Below, one piece after another: positions 6,477-13,055 of a DNA stretch of 23,118 bases. The translations under genes were made by a program, and so were the position numbers. The stretch is from contig JAGBEM010000045.1 in NCBI GenBank assembly GCA_017936985.1, forward strand, positions 1-23,118, written 5' to 3'. The DNA is from Oscillospiraceae bacterium (GTDB lineage: Bacteria; Bacillota_A; Clostridia; Oscillospirales; Oscillospiraceae). How positions within the stretch are numbered: position 1 is the stretch's first letter; the number at the start of each line of letters is the position of its first letter. The notes under the pieces are model-generated. The model saw only the letters and a list, made by a program, of their open reading frames with translations, made no database searches and had not been told where the DNA came from.

Positions 6477-7520
6477 TTAGCTGGGAAGCAGCATTTTCTG
6501 CAGAAGCTCCCGGTTCTTTTCCAGATCCGGGATCAAGCAAGCACCGGCACCGCTGATCGCTGCGCTTTCATAGGTTCCGTTGGCCGGGATCCGCAGGGTG
6601 TTGATCTGGGCACCGGAGATCATGGGAAACAGTTCTCTCAGATAAGTGGTGATCTGCTTGCTGGTCATATTGGTAGAGATCAGCGGCAGCACCTTATCGA
6701 GCATATTCATCATTTCCGTCAGGCTCAGATCCTTGCACTTCTCAAAAACCTTCGTCAGCACCTTTCTCTGGCGCTCAGTACGGGCATAGTCATTGCCGTT
6801 GGCCCGGTCCCTGGAATAGCCCAGTGCCTGGGCACCGTTCAAATGATTCATGCCCACCTTCAGATTCCAGCCGTAGCCGTTGTTCAGATACTTCACTTCT
6901 CCGGCGGTCAGCTCCATATCGATGCCGCCCACCATATCAATGATAGAGGTAAATCCGTCAAAGTCCACCTCAATGCATCCGTCAATATCCACGCCGAAGT
7001 TTGCCATCAGTGTCTCACAAAGCATGGGGAAACCGCCCCGGGCGTAGGCTGCATTCATTTTGTTGGCCTTATAACCGGGAATGTACACATACATATCCCG
7101 CATAAAGGAAGTCAGCGTAATGGTCTTGTCCCTGGTGTTCACAGAAACCACGATCATGGAATCGGAACGCTGCCGGCCTTCACCGGGACGGCGATCCTGA
7201 CCCACCAGCAGGAAGTTGATCAGGTTTTTGTGCTTGATGATCGTAGGCGGCGTATCGTCTTCAGGCTCCGTAACGATCGTCGGATCCGCCGTAGGGCCGG
7301 TGTAATCCGAAGGGATCGTCTCCGTCAGATTCTGCTCGATGGACTCGATCGCATCAGAAGACAACGTGGTATCATCGGGAATGTAGTTGATCTGTCCCAG
7401 ATAATGATTGGCATAGGCAGTGACAAACAGCATGGCGATCAGCACCAGCGCCAGAAAAGAACTCAACACCGTTAAGCCGATCTGAGAACCGGACATCACC
7501 GTCCGATTTGATTTTTTCAT
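6477..7520 (-). CDS. LCP (LytR-CpsA-Psr) family cell-wall polymer ligase
   Basis: LCP proteins transfer undecaprenyl-linked glycopolymers (teichoic acid or capsule-like) to peptidoglycan on the outer membrane face. The 347 residues show a short basic cytosolic start, one membrane helix (about 13-37), an acidic/proline linker (45-95) and the LCP core (about 100-300). Family residues are visible: RSDSM (118-122), SFMRDMYVYIPG (138-149), KMNAAYARGG (154-163), and YSRDRANGNDYARTERQRKV (235-254) with the Arg/Asp set that holds the pyrophosphate. The ATG at 7520 is chosen over one 14 codons upstream because GGAGGT (7527-7532) is 6 nt before it. The gene has its own promoter and terminator. A Spo0A-box heptamer lies in its promoter region. 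Confidence 0.93.
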   Translation of the reverse strand: MKKSNRTVMSGSQIGLTVLSSFLALVLIAMLFVTAYANHYLGQINYIPDDTTLSSDAIESIEQNLTETIPSDYTGPTADPTIVTEPEDDTPPTIIKHKNLINFLLVGQDRRPGEGRQRSDSMIVVSVNTRDKTITLTSFMRDMYVYIPGYKANKMNAAYARGGFPMLCETLMANFGVDIDGCIEVDFDGFTSIIDMVGGIDMELTAGEVKYLNNGYGWNLKVGMNHLNGAQALGYSRDRANGNDYARTERQRKVLTKVFEKCKDLSLTEMMNMLDKVLPLISTNMTSKQITTYLRELFPMISGAQINTLRIPANGTYESAAISGAGACLIPDLEKNRELLQKMLLPS

Positions 7521-7564
7521 AAGATTACCTCCAAGTATGAGGGATAGCAAAATACTGCTCATAT

Positions 7565-7586
7565 ATTATACCCGATTCCTGTCGAA
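7565..7586 (-). promoter_or_regulatory. LCP gene promoter (-10) with an embedded Spo0A box
   Basis: The minus strand has a perfect TATAAT (7565-7570) about 45 bp before the LCP start, but no good -35 at 16-18 bp. The heptamer TTCGACA (TGTCGAA on +, 7580-7586) sits 9 bp upstream of the -10, inside the normal spacer. A regulator bound here could replace the missing -35 contact or block the promoter. Confidence 0.55.
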
Positions 7587-7658
7587 AAAGCTAGCCCTAT
7601 TTTCCGGCATTTCCCTACTTCAGGTCTTTTTTATCAGTCTACACCCGTCCACCACTGT

Positions 7659-8399
7659 TTATTCCGCCTCCAGCAGCTCTTGAGACAGCAGCAATCTATC
7701 AGCCAGACAGCTGATCAGCGTCCCATTGCTGGGCCGTTCCGGGCATCCCGCATTCCCGGTTGGAATGTAAAGCTGCCACGCACATCCTTCCCTGCGCTGC
7801 CAAGCCTGCTGCAGCGCGCTGCGGATGGAACGCTCCACCTGTGCAGACGTCACACGAAAGTGCCTGGCTACTGCAGGATATAATTCCTTCGTGATCGACT
7901 GCCCGGGATTTTTCGCCATCAGAAGCACCGCCTCCCGCAAATATCCATATCCCCGCAGCTTCGTGGAAAATCGCAGGTTCAGCAGCATATTGGACACCTG
8001 TGTCCTATTGTCCGGGCCGGCAAATACCGGTACTTTCATTCTCTGCGTCATATCCGCCACCCGGGCCGCCACCGCATCGGTATCACAGGGCTTGATCATC
8101 AGATATCCGATCCCCAGCCGCTCCGCCGAATCCAGAATATATTCGCTGACGTACCGGGTAGTAGCCAAAACCATCGGCCGTAATGGGGTCTGGGATATCC
8201 TCTGCAGCAATGTGATCCCGTCCAAGCCGCTGAGCATCAGATCCAGGATCAAAATATCTGCGTGAAATGTCCGCAGGATCTCCAGTGCCTCGTTTCCATC
8301 CTTGCAAACACGTACCCGATAGTTCCCCTGCAGCGTATCCGTCAGTGCCTGACAAAAAATCTCAGACGCGTCCGCCACCAGTATTTTTAATTTTTCCAT
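7659..8399 (-). CDS. Spo0A-like response regulator (receiver plus Spo0A C-terminal domain)
   Basis: The protein has 246 residues. The receiver spans about 1-120: strand LKILVAD (4-10), phospho-acceptor Asp53 in ILILDLMLSGLDG (49-61), switch Thr80 and Lys103 in MIKP. Residues about 135-246 match the Spo0A effector domain: LRGYGYLREAVLLM (148-161), KELYPAVARHF (171-181), VTSAQVERSIRSALQQAW (183-200, recognition helix) and a closing LADRLL. Two departures from Bacillus Spo0A are visible: the second acidic pocket residue is Ala11, and the MPHLDG loop after the phospho-Asp is LSGLDG. It may be the strain's Spo0A or a paralogue acting outside sporulation; the window cannot decide. GAGGTGA (8407-8413) gives the start. 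Two Spo0A-box heptamers and a 9-bp dyad precede the gene, suggesting autoregulation. No clear terminator follows. Confidence 0.88.
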   Translation of the reverse strand: MEKLKILVADASEIFCQALTDTLQGNYRVRVCKDGNEALEILRTFHADILILDLMLSGLDGITLLQRISQTPLRPMVLATTRYVSEYILDSAERLGIGYLMIKPCDTDAVAARVADMTQRMKVPVFAGPDNRTQVSNMLLNLRFSTKLRGYGYLREAVLLMAKNPGQSITKELYPAVARHFRVTSAQVERSIRSALQQAWQRREGCAWQLYIPTGNAGCPERPSNGTLISCLADRLLLSQELLEAE

Positions 8400-8418
8400 A
8401 GAATGCTCACCTCGGTTA

Positions 8419-8442
8419 AATATGCTAATAAAGTAGCATATT
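8419..8442. promoter_or_regulatory. Perfect 9-bp dyad ahead of the Spo0A-like gene
   Basis: AATATGCTA-(6 nt)-TAGCATATT lies between the ribosome site (8407-8413) and the proximal 0A box. It may act as an operator in DNA or, if transcribed, as a hairpin 5 nt from the ribosome site. No T-run follows, so it is not a terminator. Confidence 0.5.
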
Positions 8443-8443
8443 C

Positions 8444-8484
8444 TGTCGAAATTTGCACCCCGGAAAAATCGATTATTTTCGACA
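8444..8484. promoter_or_regulatory. Pair of inverted Spo0A boxes upstream of the Spo0A-like gene
   Basis: TGTCGAA at 8444-8450 and its reverse complement TTCGACA at 8478-8484 are both exact matches to the established 0A-box heptamer of Bacillus and Clostridium. Their centres are 34 bp apart. The proximal one, read on the minus strand, supplies a TCGACA that resembles a -35, but no good -10 lies 17 bp downstream. Confidence 0.6.
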
Positions 8485-8490
8485 ATCCTA

Positions 8491-8522
8491 ACGAAAATCA
8501 GAGCCGTCCGAAGACGGCTCTG
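8491..8522 (-). terminator. Terminator of the HtrA gene
   Basis: A 10-bp perfect stem (8499-8508 with 8513-8522) around a CGAA loop, followed on the minus strand by ATTTTCG, a short T-run. It begins 12 bp after the HtrA stop codon. Confidence 0.78.
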
Positions 8523-8534
8523 CGATCCTATCCA

Positions 8535-9974
8535 TTACTTTCCTCCGTTGCCGAAGAAATAGTCCCACCATTGTTCCAGCGTTCCGTTCTCCGGAACGAT
8601 ACTGGTGCCGTCAGCTGACGGCTTAGAAGGTGTTTCCACCGGCGCATCGGAATTATTGGTCTGAGGACGCTCATCCAGCGTCACCTCCAGAGTCATTCTG
8701 CCGCCGCCCCGGTAAACCACCAGCTCCACCGTATCCCCAGCCTTAAAGTGCTCCAGCGCCCGGGACAGATCATTGATGCAGGTGATGGCGTGCCCACCCA
8801 ACTCCACTATCACATCCTTCGGCTGCAGGCCAGCCTTGGCTGCACAATACCCAGCTTCCACACTGCGGACATAAGCACCGGCAGGAATGCCGAAATAATC
8901 CGCGTAAGTCTCATCGGTATCGGATACTGTAATACCCAGATACGGGCCGGTCAAATAACCAAACTCCTTCAGATCCGTGACTTTTTTGATCACATCGTCA
9001 ATGGGAATCGCAAAGCTGATGCCCTCAATGGTCGCACCGGAACCGGAAGTGCCGGAATACTTTGCCGTGGTGATGCCCACCACTTCGCCCTTCATGTTGA
9101 ACAGCGGGCCGCCGGAGTTGCCGGAATTGATGGCTGCATCGGTCTGGATCATGTTGATCAGCGCGCCGCCAGTGGAAATATCCCGGTCTGTAGCGCTGAC
9201 ATAGCCCACCGTCAGCGAGTTTGTCAGCTCGCCCAAAGGATTACCAATGGCCACCACCTGATCTCCCACGATCAGATCGTCGCTGCTGCCCAGTTTCACA
9301 TAGGGCAGACCGGTAGCATCTACCTTCAGCACCGCCACATCATTGGCAGAATCATAGCCCACCAGCTGCGCAATGTGCTCCGTACCGTCATGGAGGATCA
9401 CTGTTAGCTTGGTCGCACCCTCCGCCACATGGTAATTGGTAACCACATAGCCGTTTTCCGAAATAATGAATCCGGAGCCGGAGGAAGCGGTTTCGGTGAT
9501 CTGTCCGTAGATGTTGGTCGTAGCCTGATTGGAAATAGCCACCACCGCGTCTACATTCTGGGCGTAGACCTGACCGGGAGTCAAGCTGCCGTCAGCCGTA
9601 TTGTTGGGCGTGCCGGACACAGAGTTTCCGTTGCCAGTGAAGGAATTATCTTTGATCTGCTCCTGCAGATCATTGATCTTATCCTGCATCGCCTGCAGCA
9701 CATCTTCCGTCTTATCGCTGTTTTCCTCCCACCGGTTTTCCCAGTATCCGTTGACCAAAAATGCTGTCGCGCCGCAGCCGCCGGCCACCAGCGCCGCCAC
9801 CAAAACAACTGCCAGCACGCTCTTAATGATCTTGCCGCCACTCTTTTTCTTTTGGGGCTGATTCGGTGTCTGGTTCACACAATACGGAGAATCCGCAAAG
9901 GGAGATACCTTATGTTCGTATACAGGCTCCTGTGCAGGCTCCTGGAAATTGCCGCTATTTTCGTACTGCTCCAT
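8535..9974 (-). CDS. HtrA/DegP-family membrane-anchored serine protease
   Basis: This is an envelope quality-control protease of 479 residues. A Pro/Gln-rich cytosolic tail (1-49) precedes one membrane helix (about 50-74), a coiled-coil-like linker (88-108, TEDVLQAMQDKINDLQEQI) and a low-complexity Gly/Ser/Asn stretch. The trypsin-like domain (about 135-335) has its triad visible: His182 in TNYHV, Asp212 in SANDVAVLK and Ser287 in GNSGGPL. A single PDZ domain spans about 343-435 (YLGITV, AGLQPKDVIVELGG). A Ser/Pro-rich C-terminal tail follows. The arrangement is that of Firmicute HtrA/YkdA-type proteins. The ribosome site AAAGGAAG (about 9984-9991) is 8-9 nt from the ATG. It is monocistronic, with promoter at 10106-10134 and terminator at 8491-8522. 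Periplasm-facing (outside the membrane). Confidence 0.95.
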   Translation of the reverse strand: MEQYENSGNFQEPAQEPVYEHKVSPFADSPYCVNQTPNQPQKKKSGGKIIKSVLAVVLVAALVAGGCGATAFLVNGYWENRWEENSDKTEDVLQAMQDKINDLQEQIKDNSFTGNGNSVSGTPNNTADGSLTPGQVYAQNVDAVVAISNQATTNIYGQITETASSGSGFIISENGYVVTNYHVAEGATKLTVILHDGTEHIAQLVGYDSANDVAVLKVDATGLPYVKLGSSDDLIVGDQVVAIGNPLGELTNSLTVGYVSATDRDISTGGALINMIQTDAAINSGNSGGPLFNMKGEVVGITTAKYSGTSGSGATIEGISFAIPIDDVIKKVTDLKEFGYLTGPYLGITVSDTDETYADYFGIPAGAYVRSVEAGYCAAKAGLQPKDVIVELGGHAITCINDLSRALEHFKAGDTVELVVYRGGGRMTLEVTLDERPQTNNSDAPVETPSKPSADGTSIVPENGTLEQWWDYFFGNGGK

Positions 9975-10105
9975 CGTCTTATCTTCCTTTCGATTTCTGG
10001 ATAATGCTATTTTATCCGGCGGATATGAAATATTTATGTACAGCAGTCAAAGGATTTTTAAACATTTGCTGAAAAATGCTTCAGTTTTCCATTTTTTGCC
10101 CGTTT

Positions 10106-10134
10106 ATCATACTCGTTTTTTCTTTGTTCGTCAA
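10106..10134 (-). promoter_or_regulatory. Sigma-A promoter of the HtrA gene, long leader
   Basis: The minus strand has TTGACG (10129-10134), 17-bp spacer, TATGAT (10106-10111). The start would be near 10099, giving a leader of about 125 nt. That leader contains GGATAA-(7 nt)-TTATCC (9999-10017) just upstream of the ribosome site, a possible control hairpin. A second, weaker TTGACT (10045-10050) lies inside the leader. Confidence 0.7.
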
Positions 10135-10194
10135 GAGAAGGCGCCTTGTTCTAACAGGAAACTTCCCGCACGAATCAAAACCGCAGAACCCCAT

Positions 10195-10317
10195 GGCGAT
10201 GCGCTACGGGAGAGGTACATAGGAGAGGGTGTACCTGACGCGCGGGAGCGCGGCATTAACGCCTCTCCTATGTCGGCTTCTTTTCGTCCTTTTCTTGCCG
10301 CAACAAGAAAAGGACAT
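10195..10317. repeat. Structured intergenic repeat, copy 1 (123 bp)
   Basis: The block matches 12791-12974 in the same orientation: 33 of 35 bases at the left end, 18 of 18 in the centre and 59 of 64 at the right. It can fold: a 12-bp helix (10217-10228 with 10262-10273) encloses a 5-bp CGCGC/GCGCG hairpin with a GGGA (GNRA-type) loop. A separate 12-bp hairpin (10286-10297 with 10304-10315) closes the right end. No start/stop or ribosome site supports coding. It occupies most of the 389-bp gap between the HtrA promoter and the DUF1540 gene. Confidence 0.85.
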
Positions 10318-10322
10318 ATTCC

Positions 10323-10357
10323 AATAAAAAATCCGCGGCGGCTATTGCCGCCGCGGA
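10323..10357 (-). terminator. Terminator after the DUF1540 gene
   Basis: An 11-bp GC-rich stem (10332-10342 with 10347-10357), TATT-type loop, and a T6 run on the minus strand (complement of 10326-10331). It closes the amidase-DUF1540 transcript. Confidence 0.93.
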
Positions 10358-10363
10358 AAAGCC

Positions 10364-10528
10364 TTACTTCTTGCGAAAAGACTTGCAGTCGGTGCACTGA
10401 TCCATAGCAGGATTCTCTTCATGGGTGCCCACCAGGATCCGGTCCAGAGAGCAGTAATTCTCAGTGTCGCAGTGGTGTGCGCACTGCCGGACGGTGCATT
10501 CGATGCACTTGTTTGCATTGCAGTTCAT
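10364..10528 (-). CDS. DUF1540 Cys-rich small protein
   Basis: This 54-residue protein has eight cysteines (3, 8, 11, 16, 20, 26, 45, 48). The order CIECTVRQCAHHC ... YCSLDRILVG ... QCTDCKSF matches DUF1540, a small family likely to bind metal through Cys; its function is unestablished, though members are common in spore-forming Firmicutes. Two ATGs compete: 10534 lies only 1 nt from the AGGAGGT site, while 10528 is 7 nt from it, so 10528 is chosen. It follows the amidase gene by 77 bp with no intervening T-run terminator or promoter that I can see, so the two are probably co-transcribed. A strong terminator follows. Confidence 0.85.
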   Translation of the reverse strand: MNCNANKCIECTVRQCAHHCDTENYCSLDRILVGTHEENPAMDQCTDCKSFRKK

Positions 10529-10605
10529 AATCATGACCTCCTTTTTTTGAGTTTGCGCTTATTTTGCGCACTCTCAAAAAGAAAAATCATGGAAAAATCC
10601 GCCAA

Positions 10606-12639
10606 TTATTTGTTGATCTCCAGGAAATAATCCGCCACACCCTTGGCCATAGCCAGTGCTTTCTTTGCAATGGTCATTTCATCCAGCGTGTTGTCCAGAT
10701 CCGCATCACAGCTCATATAGCCGTTTTCGGTCAGCACCACCGGACAGACCGTGTTTCGTGCCAGAAAGAACACATGCCAGTTCAGCTCCGCCCGGTCATA
10801 TACACCGCACTGCGCACCCCGGTCATTGACAAAATCCGCAGCCTTCATGGAGAACGGCGTATAATAGAAGGTCTCCAGACCGCCAAAATTGGGATAGCCG
10901 TCAATGGAATTGTGGTGGATGCTGATGCAGTAATCCGGCGCTTCCTTTTTCAGGAGCTTGTGCCGCTCATCCACCGTCAGCCGTACATCCGTAGTGCGGG
11001 TCAGTACCACCGTGGCGCCGGCAGCCTCCAGTTCCTGCTGCAGCTTCTTCGCCAAAGCCAGATTGCGGTCAGCTTCGTAGACATCCTTACCCTTGTAGTC
11101 TTCCCGGACCGTTCCGGGATCCGAGCCGCCGTGACCTACATCGATCAGCACCTTCACACCGGTCAGATCCGCACCGATGGCGTTATCAGAAGCACTGACC
11201 TTTGCCGGATTTAAGAAGCGGAAACAAAGCTGATCGTCATCATTATAGTAAGCATCCCATCCGTAGAAGCCGCCTTTTTCCTTCAGATGTAACCGCAGCG
11301 TGCAATCCTCTTCCCGGCTGATCAGCTCTATCTTGCCAAACAGCGGATCCGCCGGATCCCCCGGCGCTACCGTCACTGTGCCGGTAAACTTGGTGGCATA
11401 GCAGAATGTAATGTCGATATACTCCGCGGTAAAAGCCTTCACGGAATAGTTCCGGTCACCGCTGTTGGTAGCATGTTGATAGGTCTGGGGTTTGATATCC
11501 AAATAGAACGGCGCTTTCCACAGGCAATCCAGTGTCAGCACAGTGTGCCGTCCCTCATTTTTCAAAGATACAAATTCGATCTCATTGTGATCCGGCAGTT
11601 GACCGATGTACCGGTCCACCACCTGCACGATGGCCATGGTGGGGCTGTTGCGCTTCTGGACATACAGCCGCTGTCCGCTGCGCAGCACCACATAGGAAAG
11701 CTGACCCAGCTTCACCTCTTCTGTGGAGCAATAATCTAAAGTGCCCTCCGGCAGATAGATATTGGTGGGATGGGAATAATCATCCACCGTGCTGCCGTTG
11801 AAGGTCTCACCGGCGTAGGTAACGATCTGGGCGATGTAGCCGGAGCCTACATCGATGTATTTTCCGTAATCCGGTGTGGCATCGGGATCCGACGCCAAAA
11901 TATCCACCGGTTTCAGGCAGGTGATGTTGCCGGAGGTGTAGGTTTCTGTGATGCCGTCACAGGTGGCTGTATATGTAATAAAGCCCATGTCCACATCTGT
12001 CAGATTATCCCCGGGAAGCGCATATTCTCCGGTATACAGTACAAAGCCCTCAGAAACATCGGTACCTGCCTGGAATTTATCTTCCTCCAACTGAATTATC
12101 TGTCCGTTGAAGCTAACCTCCACCGTACTGCCGAATCTGGCAGAGACTGCAAAATAGACCGTCGCGCCGCTGCTATAGCTTTGCGCATCCATGGGCATAC
12201 AGCTTTCCAACGCATACCGCCGTTCTACTGTATAAACAACCGTTTGCTCCTTATGGATCACCGTAATTTCATTGCTGCCCAGGGCCAAAAGCACATCGTA
12301 GGAAAAGCTGCCATCCGCCTGCCGGGGAACGGTCACACCGTTGACAGTCAGCTCCTGTCTGGGATCTGAAATACCGGCAATCGTCAGTCTGTCCTGCATG
12401 GTGATCAGCGTATTTTCTCCCGGCTCTGTAATAGTCAGTTTTTCCGGATAAGATACCGTTTGCTCTGTTTCCAGGGAGGTTTCCGTACTGATTTGGGTCT
12501 GTTCCCCGCCCTCCTCAGGCCTACCTTTCATAAACAAAGCCATGAACAGCACCGCCACCAGCGCCACCGCCAGCACGACGATCAGCGCCACAAGCAGGAT
12601 TCTTGTGTTGTTTTTGTTCCTCTGCCCATTCGATGTCAT
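10606..12639 (-). CDS. N-acetylmuramoyl-L-alanine amidase (Amidase_3), membrane-anchored
   Basis: The protein has 677 residues: a basic cytosolic start, one membrane helix (about 13-37), a Glu/Thr-rich linker (40-63), then a long beta-rich region (about 65-480) with Ig-like or bacterial-sugar-binding-like segments, e.g. LTITEPGENTLITMQDRLTI (68-87). The C-terminal Amidase_3 domain (about 493-675) cuts the amide between muramic acid and the stem peptide. Zinc ligands are visible as His503 (IDVGHGGSDPG), Glu522 (YEADRNLALAKKL) and His575 (ISIHHNS); the catalytic Glu638 lies in LTENGYMSC. All active-site positions are intact. A weak GAAGGGGTG ribosome site precedes the ATG at 12639. Promoter and Spo0A box lie just upstream, and DUF1540 follows downstream. 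Likely roles are cell separation or wall remodelling. Confidence 0.93.
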   Translation of the reverse strand: MTSNGQRNKNNTRILLVALIVVLAVALVAVLFMALFMKGRPEEGGEQTQISTETSLETEQTVSYPEKLTITEPGENTLITMQDRLTIAGISDPRQELTVNGVTVPRQADGSFSYDVLLALGSNEITVIHKEQTVVYTVERRYALESCMPMDAQSYSSGATVYFAVSARFGSTVEVSFNGQIIQLEEDKFQAGTDVSEGFVLYTGEYALPGDNLTDVDMGFITYTATCDGITETYTSGNITCLKPVDILASDPDATPDYGKYIDVGSGYIAQIVTYAGETFNGSTVDDYSHPTNIYLPEGTLDYCSTEEVKLGQLSYVVLRSGQRLYVQKRNSPTMAIVQVVDRYIGQLPDHNEIEFVSLKNEGRHTVLTLDCLWKAPFYLDIKPQTYQHATNSGDRNYSVKAFTAEYIDITFCYATKFTGTVTVAPGDPADPLFGKIELISREEDCTLRLHLKEKGGFYGWDAYYNDDDQLCFRFLNPAKVSASDNAIGADLTGVKVLIDVGHGGSDPGTVREDYKGKDVYEADRNLALAKKLQQELEAAGATVVLTRTTDVRLTVDERHKLLKKEAPDYCISIHHNSIDGYPNFGGLETFYYTPFSMKAADFVNDRGAQCGVYDRAELNWHVFFLARNTVCPVVLTENGYMSCDADLDNTLDEMTIAKKALAMAKGVADYFLEINK

Positions 12640-12672
12640 CGCTTCCGCACCCCTTCTTTGCAGTTAACATAA

Positions 12673-12727
12673 TATATACCATGTATTCTCCTGACCCGTC
12701 AAGCATAATTTTCCATAATTCGACAAA
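12673..12727 (-). promoter_or_regulatory. Amidase promoter with upstream Spo0A box
   Basis: The minus strand has TTGACG (12697-12702), 18-bp spacer, TATATA (12673-12678). Sixteen bp further upstream is TTTGTCGAA (12719-12727 on +, read in reverse), an exact match to the extended 0A consensus TTTGTCRAA. Its centre is about 55 bp before the expected start, a typical activator position. Confidence 0.65.
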
Positions 12728-12790
12728 TATTTTATTGATAAAATCTGATTCAACTTACTCCTCCATGCATAATGCAGTCTGTGCAGTGCC

Positions 12791-12974
12791 GGCGATGCGC
12801 CACGGGAGAGGTTCATAGGAGAGGGCGGTGCTCCGCGCAGCGAATCTTCAATTAACGATTGCCGGGGGCAATCGCTCCGCTACTATTGTATTTGACGCGC
12901 GGGAGCGCGGCTCTAACGTCTCTCTTATGTCGGCTTCTTTTCGTCCTTTTCTTGCCGAAACAAGAAAAGGACAT
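12791..12974. repeat. Structured intergenic repeat, copy 2 (184 bp, with insert)
   Basis: Same orientation as copy 1, with about 61 extra bases in the apical part (12826-12892). The insert contains two further hairpins: GCGG/CCGC (12825-12836) and CGATTGCC/GGCAATCG (12856-12874). The outer helix keeps pairing through two G-U wobbles if transcribed from the + strand. The right-hand 12-bp hairpin (12943-12972) is intact. It fills most of the 416-bp gap between the amidase promoter and the foldase terminator. Confidence 0.85.
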
Positions 12975-13012
12975 TCTCTCATTGTACCTAAACTGTTCTG
13001 TCCGTACGCTGC

Positions 13013-13043
13013 AAAAAACCGGCGTGGGTTTCCCCACGCCGGT
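13013..13043 (-). terminator. Terminator of the foldase gene
   Basis: A perfect 11-bp stem (13018-13028 with 13033-13043), 4-nt loop, followed on the minus strand by a run of six T (13013-13018). It starts 12 bp after the stop codon. Confidence 0.95.
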
Positions 13044-13055
13044 CATATCACAATC

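Noticed and set aside
10541..10580. Dyad between the amidase and DUF1540 genes as a terminator
   Set aside because: The stem has internal mismatches, and on the transcribed strand it is followed by A's rather than T's.
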